In this document: positions 1-15,400 of the stretch, piece by piece | Layout of the letters: each line of letters opens with the position of its first letter | How positions within the stretch are numbered: the stretch's first letter is position 1 | Notes under the pieces: generated by a model | Database searches by the model: none | Told to the model about the DNA's origin: nothing | Seen by the model: only the letters and a program-made list of their open reading frames with translations | Position numbers and translations under genes: made by a program | Origin: Hermatobates lingyangjiaoensis | Lineage: Eukaryota; Arthropoda; Insecta; Hemiptera; Hermatobatidae | NCBI GenBank assembly: GCA_026182355.1 | Contig: JAPFBL010000003.1 | Span: 186,001-250,000 of the forward strand | DNA: 64,000 nucleotides | Direction of reading: 5' to 3'

Positions 1-2813
1 TCATGATTAGTACTCATCATGATCATGATCAATCATGATTACTGTAACTACTTTGATATTAGTGTTTGCAAAACTGGCCAATAGTTGTTTAATGACTGCT
101 TGCAATATCAAGGCAGCAGATAGCTTGGTTATTGCACATTCCATGCTGTTATGTACGAGTATGCTAGTCTGTATCGACAAATCATCGGTGCTACATATAG
201 TTTCTACACTTCTACATATAGACTGTCTCTTCAGCTCAGTAATAATGTAATTTACCATAAGATTGAAGAAATAGCAACTAAGCACTGTACTATTGGAAAG
301 GCTACTTTCTGTAGACGGTAGATTGATGATGTACTAATCGAATATCATACTGAAGGCCGTGCTTTATGCAAAAGGCGTCCGAGTGAAAGCAGACTCCATA
401 ACTTATACTAGTTATCATTAGCATGGATAAGTTTTTATTAATTTATTTACTCCACTTCTAGTTATATTCAATTGTTTGGCTATATATGAAGAGAAAAATG
501 TGTGAATACATTTCTACATAAGAATAAATGTGTCCATGATTTATGAAATATACCCGCCAACTGTGATATACGAAATCGAGAAACAAAAGACGTTCAGTAT
601 TGGAGTGGAGAAGATATACACTTATATAGCTATTGTTGATACATTGGTTATTACGTCAATAACTAAATAGTTCTGGAGAGAATGGGTGCTCTCAGGACAA
701 TGATAACGTATGAAAGGAAAGGATCTTCAAGAATGAGACAGTTAGTCGATAGTTATACAAGCTAGTGCCTGTGCTACAAGAAAATAGGAAAACCGATTAA
801 TTGAGTGAGTCATAAATGTTCCCTCACAATAAACACTCTCGATGTTATGGTTAAGGGTTTCTTTCTTTATTTGACAACTTGAAGTTTTTAAAAGAAATGA
901 AAACTCAAATAATCAAGAATTCATATAAAAAAGAACCAGTTATTACAAAGATAACCTAAAGTTGGACTGTAGTTTCTCAGGGATCTTCTACTATAAATGA
1001 CAATCCCAAATTTATAAAGTCATGACAAAACACTATAATCAACCATTTTATCTAAAAAAAAAATCAAACTTTTAAAATTTCAGCATCCATAAATTAAACT
1101 TCAAAACTGTTTAAGGATGATAATTCTTTAAGATATGAAATCACTCACACTCCACGTTCAAATTAACTTCCACATACAATAATTTTCACCTTTTTTACAT
1201 ACTCCGCTCTTCACCCCTTTGTAGAAACAAGTGACATAGAAGTTTATCACATGCTTCTGTATTAGTTTATGTAAATTTTAAGTCTCATATAAATATAAAG
1301 CTCGACATGTCTGTTTTTTATCTCTTTCGTTAACTAATAAAAACATTTTACTTTACCATTTCATTTTTCATGTAAAATTTCATATTTCATGATAAATTCT
1401 AGTTTCTTAACTGTCACTTTGTTATGAGTTACAAGAACTTTGTCAGTGTTGTGTAGTTTGCACCTTTCTAAACAATCTCAATTTTTTTTTTTTAAATCCA
1501 ATTTGCGTATTTAAGGTCAATATAATATTAACAACAATGAAATGATTTATTATGAATGAATTGTAACAACAAATAAAAAAGCAAGAAGAAGATCATTAGT
1601 GTGTTTCTTCATTTTTCGGCCGCAGAAATAATTGTAGTACTTAGAACCTGGCATTTCTTTAAGTTTTCTAATTTTGAATTGTAACCATTGTCTTTCAATA
1701 GCCTGAGAATTGGCACTATAGTTTTAGATTTACATAGTTAACATAATTATTAACTATTCTGTGAATGTGATACAAATATGCACGTCATCCACGAGAATGT
1801 ATAATGGTATTTTCCTATCTTCTCTCTGAATTATGTGTAGGGATGCTTCTCACAACCATCCTGTAAAGAGGTAATGCCCTTGAGAATTTCTTATTTATAT
1901 GTCTTTCTGACCAGAATGTATAAGTTTTATCTGGATTAATTAAGTTTTTATGGGATTAAGATAGAGATCAGATGGCTTCTAGGCCAAATCACATTGAGCA
2001 AGTGAGATCGTTCACGCATTCATTCAAAGTAGTATTATGATGTTTAAATCGATGACAAAGCAGCACCTTGTAGAAGTAGTAAGCATCGGTAGTTTGTAAA
2101 CAATATGTTTCCTACATTCCATTCTTTGGTTCAATGGAAACCATCCAACTTCGTCCGACTCAAATAACTGACAACATCTGAGGAACAGTATTATTTAAAT
2201 TTGAAATTATTAAGAGAAAGTAATATTACTTGTTGAAAACCAATGGTTTCATTAGGTATGATCAATTGTGGTCCCCTTTTAGTTTAGTCAAAGGTTTTTC
2301 TTTGTAATGACGAGTGACTTGATTTATCTTTCAAGTGTACTGTTCCTCCTTCACATATTTCAGAGAGTTGATAAGTCAGGTGATACCTTAATGTTTGTTC
2401 CCATGTTCCCAAACACAAACTTGATTTAATCATCTAGTGACAGTGAGTGACAACCGAATGGCAAGCATGAGTTTCGATCTTCATAAAAAACTTCATTATG
2501 CTCGTATATATATTTAGCTGTGTAATATTCTTTCACTATTCACCTGCTGTTTTGCTTCTTATAACTACTAATTATAATTATTGTTTCGTATAATTAAAAA
2601 GTAAAATGTATACTAAGTTAATTATTTTTTTAATTTCCCCAGCGATCTATAATTTTTAATTATCATTTAGAGATTTAATTATGTGATAATAAGTAAAATT
2701 GGCTTTTGTATAATCGCATATTAGAGTAGTGTTTTAAAAGAACAGGCACATTCTTTTTTTTTGTTTTCATTCTTTGGGACTTCCTCATCTAATTAATATT
2801 CAGTTTATTATGA
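1..2813. other. 5' flank of the tektin gene, no gene seen
   Basis: AT-rich DNA with stops in all frames and no exon-like stretch with plausible splice signals. The first 45 bases carry a small palindromic ATCATGATCATGAT motif. The promoter and any 5' untranslated exon of the tektin gene should lie here, but I cannot point to a core promoter. Confidence 0.5.
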
Positions 2814-5800
2814 ATGTTGTTGCAGCAACTTCAGCCGTGGAGTGCTGCGGGCGCTCCTCCTTGTATGGAGTTGGTTGGTGGAGGAGATGTGCCCAAGAGG
2901 ATTCAAAACTACTATCAGACACCCAGGCCCCATCCTTGGAGACCTACTATGGGCTATGAGAACGTCGAAATCATGCCTCTGTGAGTGTTCTGCATCCTCA
3001 GCCTACCAAATCAATTCATCTATACCTGTAGATCATTCCAGTGCATTCACCCTACATATTCTCGAAACAACTAATTTTATTCAATACTTTGTAAAAATTC
3101 AATATTCGAAACCTCAAACTTCGAAATTAATCAAGTCTCTTTTATACACATTTGGAACAGTATGTCTAGAACCTTCTAAGTGCAATCTGACTTAGAGAAT
3201 CATTCTTTAACAAAGTAATAGTAACCATATATTCATAAACTTCACTGCGTCTTCTTAAAGTGCGGTTTTTTTGTTATTAAAATCGAAACAATTAAGTATA
3301 ATATGGCAAAGAGCCTGATCGGATTCAACATACTTCGAGCATGGTCCAGACAGATTCCATTTAGCCTTGGCCTCCACCCTGATTGTGGTGCATCTGACAT
3401 GTCATTTACTTATCAGATAAACTCATTTTCATCGCCGTATCCCCTATTAGAGATATTACAAACCAAACATTCTGATCCAGAAATATGGAAAACTGTCCTC
3501 AGTTAACTATAATATATTGATACATACTAAAATGTATGTACATATTACAATATTATTATATGGAGACGGTAAGTCTCAAAATTATTTTAGAAAAGCAGCA
3601 AGCAATCTTTAAAAGAAACAAGGAAATAAAAAAACCATCAAAAAACAATTATTACTAAAGTACATTAATTTCTGAACTAAAACTGCGTACGGTGTATCGT
3701 AAATACTTTTATTCCTGTAAAAATGATTTTACTTTTGAAAACAAACCAACAATGTAGTACTAGTAGTGTTGTGATCTATTTTTATTTGGTGGTGGCACTG
3801 TGTGAAACCATAACTGAAGACAATGTTCACTCGGAATGAAATTTATTTGTGTCACAGAAAAACGAAACTTAATTTTGTATTTGTAACACCCATTCTTATT
3901 TATAAACTACTACGTACATATATGTCCAACATATAGCATTGTAATGCATTTAATGAAAGAATAATTAATTTTTCATTTAAAGAACGAATGAATAATACAA
4001 AATCCTTTATAATTAAACATTTTTACTCCATGCATAACTGAAGTGAAGTCAGGAGGTTTAAGAGGTAACATACATTTTTTTAATAATATTTATAGCACAC
4101 AAATCTTTATAAAACATATGAAACTAAAGTGTATATTTTATTCATTTTTTGTAATAAAGTAGTTAAATAACTAGTATTTTTAAATTTTGCCGGTTATATG
4201 ACGATTATTGTCCCTCATTTTACCATAAACCATTTTTATTGAAATGGTAGCACTCCATTTGAGCATGTCACATATCTATTCGCTGACGTATGGGCGTCTC
4301 CCGTCTGGCAACTCCTAATGGTGACTCACAAATTTCCAAAATACTTCTTAGCCTAAATACATTATCATGTTAAAAATTTCTCCTAAACAATACTCAATAT
4401 GTTTTCATGAACAGCCACTAATTAGATTCCTTACACGGAAAGGATATCAATCTTCTCACCAAATATGCTTCAAATACACCTCATTCGACCAACATTACGA
4501 TATTTAATGAGCAGCCATAAAATAAAATGGACTCAATAATTATGGTTTTAGTAACCTGTTTAAATAGTACTACAGCTTTTTCTAAGTATAACAAAATTTT
4601 AACTATGATTTTCTTTTGAACGTTTCCTCTTTTAACTCTTTTTGAATGCCAGAAACTTACAAAGAACGAATCAGGAGGTAAGAGGGGTGAGAAAATCTTG
4701 TACCATAACTCCTATCTATAATTGCAATATTGGAACTTTACCATCGTATCACCTACGTCTTCTTCAACGATATCTTTTTTCGGACCTTTCCATTTACAAG
4801 TTACACTATGAGTGGAAGATGAGCAACGTCCAAACCTGACAGACTCTGCCTGGTTGATAACTAAGCCTAAATAAGTGTATTGAGGAGAATCGTACGTGGT
4901 AAATGATTAAGATTCCACTAATAGTACTAATAAACTTTGTACATATACTTGTTTTAATTTTGTATATATACATTAAAATTAATATAGCTTTATTTAAATA
5001 AATTGGTTCACATTATTGTAAATTTAGTCAGATCTGTGTCGTTGTTCCTATTGCAAAATACTATAATTGATTTTATAACAATTTTGTGCTCTAGTTTTTG
5101 TACCAGTGTGGCACATTCGCATCACACTAGTACACCACATTTGATTACTATCAATTTTTGTTCTTTCTCCGCCCCGTCCTGATAATTTTTTACCAATATC
5201 ACCCTTTTTCAAATAATGGTACATGTATAACTTTTTATTTTAAGTTAAACTTGTAAATGAGAACTTAATTATTAGGAAACCTTGTTTCCCATAATTTGTT
5301 TTATATGAGGGATTTTTAAACTCAATAGTAAACTCAGTTCTGATTCCTAAGGTTCAAAATATACTTCATTTCAAACTAATATACTTTATATCATTTTTCA
5401 ATGAAAAATCCTGAAATACTCCTTATACACAAATGTATATTTCGTATACATATAAGATATAAACATATTTTTTTTTTAATATTTTCTAATTGAAACTGTG
5501 AATATGTTTAGAGACATTCTGAGAGACTGCGATCAATAGTATTTTGTTTTTGAAGCACGCTTGTCCTTTCCACTCCATGATGTACCGCTGACGTACTTCA
5601 GCCAAATCATGAAGAGATAATCAGATGGAAGCTTTAATGACTGCAAACAACGAAACCAGTTCCAAAGCGAATTGTGTTTTTTTTTGTTCCTTTGTTTTAT
5701 TAACTCCTCTGAGTCATACTTGACTGTGAGAAATCCTTCTTTATCAACATTTTATTTGATAAAAATTATAGTTTTGTTTTGTATGAATGTGCAAAACCCT

Positions 5801-8800
5801 TGAAATAATACCCAATGAGCAGTTTGAAAACATTCAAAATCAATAAATATATTATTTATTGATCTTATATTTTTGAAATCAAAAAGTTTGACTAGAATGT
5901 TTGTATTATTTATCAGTTGCTATAAAATCTAATAATTGAAATAATTGTAAACAATGTCACTGTCAAACATTTTACAAGTCAGCTTACATTGCTTTATAAG
6001 ACATGTAAGCTTTCTTATTAAATTCATTGTAAGACGCACATGGAGTAGCTATCTCACAAGAAGCTTTTTTCTTGTCCAGTCCAAACATGGTGGTGACAAA
6101 CAAAATGATGGAGCCCTGCTGCAACCCTGCCGGCATGAGTACCGAGCCTCTAACATTTCCAAATCTGGTGACAGGCTTCAACAGAAATCCTAGTCACGCT
6201 GCTAGGGCAGCGCTCTACACAAGGTAATATCCTTCCCCAAGTATTGTGTATTCTCTTGAAAGTAGAATTTAAATTAGTTTTAAATTTTCAATTTAAATTA
6301 CCAAGCAAATATTAACTTCAATTAATGCAGTTTATAAAGTAATTAGTTATTTGTTTTCTATCATAAAAACCTTATATTTTACTTTTAGAACTACTATTAG
6401 TTGATGAAAATGCTATTTCCTATCTCTTTTGAATGAGTATATCTTAAATAAATTTTGTAATTTAACAAATCTTATATATTTGTAGTTAATGATGTGAAGT
6501 GGTGTGTTATTTGCACAGGTACACTCCGCACGAGTGGTCTCAGCAGTCCTTGTCCCAATACAACGCTGCCGATACCAATAGAAACCTCTCCGAGAGACTG
6601 AGGTCCGATGCCCTTCGCGTCATGAGGTACCTATCACCAACACACAATTACCAATTAATATACATATCTTCAAATATTACAAAGAATTCAAATAAACAAT
6701 ACTTATACAAGTCGTGTGTAAAAACATTTTTTCGAGAGAGTCAAAAATATTATATTGGAATTATTAGTGAGATTGTAATTACCAACGAATTACTATGTGC
6801 TCACTTATCCATACATACTTGTATTATTTAGTATTATTTAGTCTTGCCACGTGCACTGTAATATTTTGTATATTTCAGTTGTCGTTGTAAAAGCAAATTA
6901 GCTAACAATTAGTTGTCGGCCTTGACTGGTTATAGTAGTCCCTGGATTGTCTTGCCGCCGAGGAGTAGTAGCCATAATCCTTGATCGTGTGTCTTATTCT
7001 GACTTGAGTAGCAAGACTGTGATGGCCAAGTGTGTATAGGAAGAAAAAGCATTACGATTTCACGTAAAAAAAAAGGGAAAAGATTTCACTGTCTACTCAG
7101 AACTATCCAAACTGGAAGATGAGAAATTATCTTTTGGGTCTGCGAGAGATTCCTCAGGAACAAGTTGTTGATTTCATTTTTCTTTGACTTTACCAACAGG
7201 AAAATAAATATTATTTGACGAATATTTAGGTGAAATAATAATAATAATAATGTTACATGTCAATGTTACAACTGGAGGTTGAAGTAGTAAAATTACATTC
7301 ACCACTAAAACATTTAATACTTTACATTTACTAATAAAAAATGTCAGAAATAATTCTAAAAATGTTGTTGCTTTAAGCATTAATAACAGCTTAAATTATC
7401 TTATAAATCAGAGTATCGTTAAAATTAAGTAATGATAACGCAGATCTAATGGGTAGCAAAGAACATTTTTTGTTTGTGTCTCATTCTGTGAGACACCATT
7501 GGATAGATATTTTATCTGTTCTACGGCTCTGATATTGAAGCTCATTGCATTTGCATCATACAAGTTAAATGATTGCTTCACAAGGTCATTTTGTTCTGGC
7601 CTTCTAGTAGTTTTACTAACCACCTCATTTTCTTTTTATATATATTTTTATTTATAACTTCAATATTTTTAAAACAATGAGTAGTTGAAAATCTTTAGTG
7701 ATCTCGAGGCAAAACTGGATTTCTTTATTTATTTGCTGAGTCGTTGATTATATGACTAACTCTGATGGCTTTCTACTAACCGACTCTAAATATTTTCAAA
7801 ATTTGGCTCTTTTAATCTTAAAATTATTAAATTATATCTCATTATAACTAGACTATTATCCATTATCAATGGATAATAGGTAAGTATTCTATTATGCATT
7901 ATCTACTATACTTCACAGCGTCAACAAGTGCTGCCACTCCCACCACATAAATGAATAGAAAATATTTATCTCTCAGAGTATAAATGCTTCTTGAACAATA
8001 GAGAACTTGCTAAACTATATGTATATAATATCATGTAGGTCTTGTGAGTATAAATTAATGAGACTAATAGCTGCCTAAAGACATATTGCTATTGGCTAAA
8101 GCATCGTGACCATCAGCTGTGCAACGTAGTCTCTTCTGCTTTCATTTCTATTGACACATACTTCTGGCGTTTTTTTTCGTTGTTATAAGAATATAAAATC
8201 ATAAGAGCGAGTTTGAGTGTTTTTAAGATGTCTGTGAAGACGTTGTAAACAATCCTTCCGACTCAAAAACGGATCATAATGTTGAAAAAATAGGTAATCT
8301 CATTCAAGGTGAACGACTATTCATGCAATTTGTAAAATGGTAGAAATCAACCTAGAGTATTGAAGGAAATTTTACAAAGCAATTAAACTACGAGAAAAAG
8401 TGTGTACAAAAATGATACCAACCATTTCTCACAGCTCTCACAGTTGAACAAAAAGAAACTTCCGCGACGAATATTTCCGTGAACTGTAGTACAGATCGTA
8501 ATTAGCAGATTTAGACCTATACACTTGCTGCTGAATGACTGTGTCACAGTAAGTAGAAAGGTCAATAAAAATTGTGGAATCATAGGTTGTCCAGTCTAGC
8601 GTAAGTGTCGTATTCACGGACATATGGTATTATGATCACAAAGTTTTAAATAGGTCTATTTTCTATTAGTCAGACGTAATGAAAATTGATCTTTTTGAGG
8701 TTTAAGGGATTTGAGGATGGTTGACATCTGGGTTGGAGGCCTACACAAGGACATTTGGATGGATAGGCAGTTGTTTGTCTTCATTGGTTATAATTCAAGT

Positions 8801-9434
8801 GTTTTAGCTCTTCAGATCCTGTTGCATTTCCTGTTGGATTAAAAAGGTAGCAACTTTTTGCATCACTGCAATTACATCACGGCAGTACTGCGGGCATATT
8901 CATTCTAGTCAAATTAGATGGAGGACAGTCTAGTTATTTTATAGCCATACCTCATCTATCATATTAATACATTATCAATATATATTAAAACAATTAATAC
9001 ATAATAATTACCTTTATTTAATTAACAGAATAATTCGTTTTTTTCTGACTTTGGTTGCGATTCTTTCAATTTACAATTTCCTAATTTGTTGCTTAATACC
9101 AAACATGTCCCACCCCTAATATATATAATCCTGGTTAAAACAATGTTTTAGAATATTACGTTCGAAATACTGATATAACAATAAAATATAACAATATATT
9201 TTCACATTTTCTTAACAATATATAAGAAAGATAAAGGTGATTATTTGACATTTATTACTGAAATGTTACAGAATGACAGATGAGCAGACGTCGATGGGAC
9301 AGCGGGACACAGGCAGGCGACTGGGGGAGCGCATCACGGACACTATGTTCTGGAGGAATGAGGTTTCAACAGAACTAGAAAAGATCGTCACTGAAACCAA
9401 TCTTCTTCAGGTCATACGTTATATATTCACACTT

Positions 9435-9480
<46 letters not shown>

Positions 9481-12400
9481 AATAAATAGATTTTGTCTGT
9501 ACATTGCTTAGAACTGACTCAATTCAAGTTTTCTTTACGTTTCATACATTGGAGAAACCGAATCCACCCTTAGAAAAATTTCTGTCGGTTTGTCGTTTTG
9601 TCGGTTTGTCTGTTTGTCGGTTTGTCTGTTTGTCCGCAAAACTTTGTCACAAGTAAACTCAGCTACCATAAGACATATAAAGCTGAAACTTTTACAGTAG
9701 ATTTGTGTAGGTCTAACTTAAAATATAGGCTCTGAATTATTTGGAAATTCAACGTAGAAGTGAAGTTATGGACGTTTAAAGCAAATACGTTTGTCGCAAG
9801 TAAACTCAGCCACCATAAGACATAGTGAGCTGAAACTTTGACACTGGATTTGTGTATGCCGAACTTAAAATATGGCTCTAAATAGATTCATAATTAAGTA
9901 CAGAAACGAAGTTATAGGGCTTTAAGCGTATTTTCCTAACTTTACAGACAAGTTTGTTTTGAAAATACACAGGTGAAGCAAGTAGGTATTGTTAGTTGAT
10001 TTTAATTTCATTGGAGCATATGAATATATTGCGTATTTGACATCTTTGAAAAAGTGTTTCCCAGAGTTGAGGATGTACTATCTATTACGAATAAATAGTT
10101 TTGTAAACGAGCAATTCTCAACTCTTAATACCGACAGGCAGGAAAAATCAACAAACAAGTTCTTGATACGCTATATCATACCGAGGAAAGACCTTACAAG
10201 TCAGTAAAGAGATTGGGTTAGTGATGAAGAAGCAGTTCATTATCTAATTGAATTTCTTGACTCTGAATTTATTTCTCCTGGACTGCCTGCTGATGAGTAA
10301 AAACTTAAAGTAGGAGAACCAATCATGTTGCAATTTAGTAGCAGTAACAAATTTCATGTTACGAGACATTAATGCCCCAAAACTGTGCAACGGGACACGA
10401 CTCTGAGTTCATGCTCTACACAGACATGCCATAGAGGCGTACATAATGACTGGATGTGGTATTGGGGAGTCTGTGTGTATACCACATATACCATTGATCC
10501 GAGCCACAGTCTGTTTACGTTGAAATGATTGCAAAGTCCTGTCAGAGTCTATTTCGCAATGACGTTAACTAAGTCGCAAAGGGAGACTTCATCTAACGCA
10601 GGAATACAAGGTAGAGAAACCAAGTTTTTCTCACATGGTCAAATGTAGTTTACTTGCTCAAGGGTCAGAGGTTTCAACTCTTTCTTCTACCATGAACCTG
10701 AAGGACAGACAGCTAATGTAGTGTATTTAGAGGCATTTGTTTAACACTGTAGTAATAATGGTATTTTCTACTGTTCTATAATTTCTAATGACATTTTGGA
10801 ATACCAAAAATGACGGAACTTCTGATTCCGTCAAAGACGGGTACGTTTGCTATGTATTATATATAACTGTATACTTTTTTTTAATTTAATATTTGCTTAA
10901 TAAATACACTGGTAATAATGGAAGATATGGGACCAGAGTAGCCCAGTGGCTTGCGTGATCGCCGATGACAGTAGTGCAAATGTATTATAAATAAATGTAA
11001 CAAACAAATATTTTTTTTAATTTAAAATGTGGATAATATAAAAAATGGTAATAAAGTAAAGGGATCTAACCAGTAGCTTGCTTGCTCGCCGATGACAGTA
11101 GTGCAAATGTATTATAAATAAATACAACAAAAATATTTTTTTTAATTTAATATTTGCGTAATATAAACACTGCTAATAAAGTAAGGTATGGAACCAGAGT
11201 AGCCCAGTGGCTTGCGTGCTAGCTTTTGACTGGGAGCACGTTAATTAGAACTAACTCATTTCAAGTTTTCTTTACATTTCATACTTCAGAGTAGCCACAT
11301 GTACCCTTAGAATAATTTCTGTCTGTCGGTTTGTCCACAAAATATTGCCACCATAAGACATATAAAGCTGAAACATTGATTGTAGATTTGTGTATGTCTA
11401 ACTTAAAATCTAATCTTTGTATACAGAGGCATTTGTTTAGCACTGTACTAATAATGGTATTTTCTACTGTTCTATAACTTCTAATTGTAGTATTAGTATA
11501 ATACTATAATTGATATTTTGGAATACCAAGTATAATAGAATTTTTGATTCCGTCAAAGACGGGTACGTTTGCTAGTATATATATATATCAGTTGCGGTTT
11601 ATTTATGAGTTATGGTTTGCTTCTCAACGCCAGTACTTTCTACTCTTCTTCATCAGGACGACGGATGTCGAAATATCGAACTGAGTTTCTATAGTCACTT
11701 TCTCTGTTTATTTCGTATTTGTTGAAGTATATATATATAACAGATTCAATAATATATCGAACGTTTGATAGAATAGGTGTGTTATCTAATCGGGATTCAG
11801 TAAAATTTTCTAGGTTAATAAATGAAACGTTTCGCTTTTATTTTAAAACCTATTTCATAGGCAGAAGTAAGAATTTTCTAAGTCAAAAAATTCTTACTTC
11901 TGCCTATGAAAAAGGTTTTAAAATAAAAGCGAAACGTCGGCAATGAGAGTTTGATTTTTGAACTTTGAAAATTTGACCGAATCCTGATTAGGTAACACAC
12001 CTATATATGTATATGTATGCTAAAATAAACTGTGACACATAGAAAGAAACATAACAAAGACTCATTTTTCAATATTTCGACCGTTATGTCGGAAGTACAA
12101 CATACTTCCGATAGTCAAAGTCATAGTGTGGTGACTAACCAATACCCCAATATGTACCGTCTCTACCTCTTAGTAGAGTTCACTTGAGCTCACCAGAAGC
12201 TCGCTCGTCTTCTTCAAGTGTCATTTATTTGCCTATGATAGAAGGTAGCGACCATTTTCTCTTACCATATGTGGGCTACATTGAAGGTATACTCTACTTG
12301 CTTTTCCTTCCAAATTATTCCGCGTTTCCTGTGATAACGAATCCCATTCTATCCACCCACAGAGAGCCTTGTGATAATTTATACTATCAAATGTTTACCG

Positions 12401-15400
12401 AACAGATATGACTTGTTTGACGCAAATCTTAGTCAGTAGCTTTTGATTAGGTTAGGTTGCAGTGGTAGTCCCACAAGGGAACACACTTAGGCCGAGCATT
12501 GGCCCTTTGTGTTACCACACAATGAAGTCCTAAATTTTGTCTAACTCAAGTGTATTTAGAGTAGGGATCTTTAACGAGTACCTGACATCGTACAGGCTCG
12601 GGACCGACAGTTTAACGTCCTTCTCCGAGGGACGATGTGCTCAGATTTATTCACCTCCCGCGTGAATAAATCGAGGGCCAGGTATTGCTTCTTCTGCTGC
12701 AGAAGATATCGACCTATTCCTTTTCCAAGCTGGAAAACCTAGAGAAACCTAGTCCTGGTTACCCCTTAACCAATGAATAATGCTTAATAAGTTTTTATCG
12801 TCATATGTGAATGGCATTTCAGGGATTACATTCCTTTAATTACTTAGTATGTCCAATCTTTAATAAAAAATAATAAAACCCTGAAAAAACAAATTAGAAA
12901 ATATGATAAATCAATAAAACCTTGAAGAAACTTATTTTTTCGTACTTGTTACAAATACAAATAATTAGCCGCTAATTTATGGGACATCTTGTATGTTAAT
13001 CCTAACTTATATAGTTATTTTTTACAATATGTTATTAAAGTTTGATGATATAAATGAATTTATAAACATTAATTTAATCTAAATGAGCAAAGTAATTGAA
13101 CTTACTAATCAAAAAAATGACACCAAGACAATAAAACTGAATAAACTTAACAAGAAAGAAGTAAAAAAATAATAAAGGTAAACAACTCGGTCATATTTAA
13201 TAAAATATTTGTGATGAAATATTGATGATGTTTATACCTTGGCTAGTAATGCATGTTACTCTTGGGATGGTAACAGGATACGAAACGAAGTTTGGACAAG
13301 GCCATCCAGGACTGTGAGGCCCCACTGCATATCGCCCAGGAGTGTCTTTACCACCGAGAACATCGTCAAGGTCTTTAATACTTACCAACTTTCATTCACA
13401 TATACTTATTACTGTCGTCAAAATAGAATTACTTTAACCCACTAATATTGAACTAATCAGACATTCAACTTAGTAGATGAATGTCCACTATATGACTGGA
13501 TAGTAATCTATTTGAATATGGTAGATAGTTTCAGATCCGTCAATTTTAAGTAGCCTACTCTCTAACAAAGACGGGGTTTCGATACCGTAAGGGACCAGGC
13601 GATGAATGTACTTGAATTTATTAATGTGACATAATTTAGCCAATTATGGCACCTGCTGCTACTATCAACCTTCTAATGAGTAATGATTTGTCTTAAGATA
13701 ATTTGCATTACTACTTCTAACCAAATTAAAATGTGAAAGATTTAATAAAATACATTACAACATTATTTTATAATACCTTAAAACTATTACATATACCATT
13801 TTTATAATGTTGTATTATAAAACTAATTTCTTTTACATTTTGGTTTGTAACAGTAGTTTAAATGTTAAAATATTTTATAAAACTAACAGTCAATTTATTA
13901 AAAATATTTTTTTTTTTTAAATGAGGAAAAAGTTGGATTCATAGTTTGTAGGTTAATTTTGTGTGGGACAGACTATTTAATCAGTGTGACATGCAGTTTA
14001 ATTGTTTTAACACTTAATAACTGCCATCAACTCGGGCGTTTATCGCCTTCAAAAGCTCCATAATTCAAAAGCTAGTTTTCCTCAATTTAAAACTTGTGAG
14101 TCATTAGTCTATTTCAAAGCCTTTTTCATTAATTTACTAGCAAATTTCAACGGTTTCTGTTATCAGGTTAGGTTGTAGTGTCTGTTTCCAGAGGATAACA
14201 CACTTAGGCCTTTTGTTATCCCTTATGTACTAAGAATCTATTTCAATACTAAACTTCTTTTTCTTCAGTATTTCGATAGTTTTTTTCTTAGAAACGTTAC
14301 AAATTTTCCGATTAAGGATTTTGAGTGAGGAGGAGCTTCAACCTAAAAAGTGAAGAATGGATATAATTCCATTTCCAAGACTCCCACCTTGTTGGGATTC
14401 TTCATGACCTTTCAGGATTTTTTTACTGGATGAGGTCTTATTTCTCCCAGAAATGCTGAAAAGAGGGACTGTAGTTTGATCTAGAACAGGGGTATAACTG
14501 TAAAATTATTAAAAATAATTTATTTATTTTTTAACTAAATGCCTAGAATGGGGTCATTCGTGGCTGTACTTGCAGCACAAAGTTAGGTTAGGTTAGTGGC
14601 TGTTACATAAGAGAAAACACATAGGCCGAACATTGGCCCTTTGTGATACCATACACATTCAACATTGAGAGTCCTAAATTATGCCTAACTCAAGTGTATT
14701 TCGAGTAGGGATCTTTAACGAGTATCTGACATCGTACAGGCTCGGAACTGACATCTTAACGTCCTCTTCGTGGGATGACGTGCTCAGATTTTTTCCACTT
14801 CCAGCGTGAATAAATCGATGGTCAGAGTGGTATTGAACCCCGAATCTACCAATCCAGAGGTGAGCACGTTGCCACTGGGCTACCCTGGCCCCTCATCACA
14901 AAGGTATTGGAGCCACTGTTTTAATTGGCCCAGATTACTTGATTCAACATTAGTGCATCAATGGGATATAAATATTAACATTATGAAGTTCGTTACTAGG
15001 AAACTGTCAACTGTCTAGTAAAGAGGATCCAATAACAAATAACTATAATTTTTTTAGAAGTAAAATGTAGGTAAGAATTTTAATAGCTTCATAGTTATAA
15101 ATAATTATTGCTTAAATGATACTTTTTAATAATCGATGTATGGTTTTTCATTGTTGGTTATTAAAATGTAATCTTTTTATGTGGAGTGTTCTTTCGGTCC
15201 TGCAGGCCAAATTCGTTTGAAATCTCTGGTTTAAATCAAACTTACATAACTTGGATTGTACTGCTTACTTTAACGAGTAATTTTGTAGCAAATGAAAGAT
15301 ACTTTAATTCTAAAAACTTGCTATTTTGTATACTCATGTGAAACTTTAAAATGTTTGAAGGGATTGACTTAGTCCACGACCAGCCGGAGCAGTTTTTGCT

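Noticed and set aside
7..285. Overlapping open frames on both strands at the left edge
   Set aside because: No homology, no splice signals of exon type, and composition no different from the surrounding non-coding DNA.
10877..11222. CRISPR-like array
   Set aside because: Regularly spaced repeats exist, but the host is eukaryotic, the units are about 130 bp and the whole unit repeats, not just a short direct repeat with unique spacers.
13197..13388. Open frame on the - strand over 13197-13388
   Set aside because: It is the antisense shadow of tektin exon 5, whose + strand reading APLHIAQECLYHREHRQ is unmistakable.
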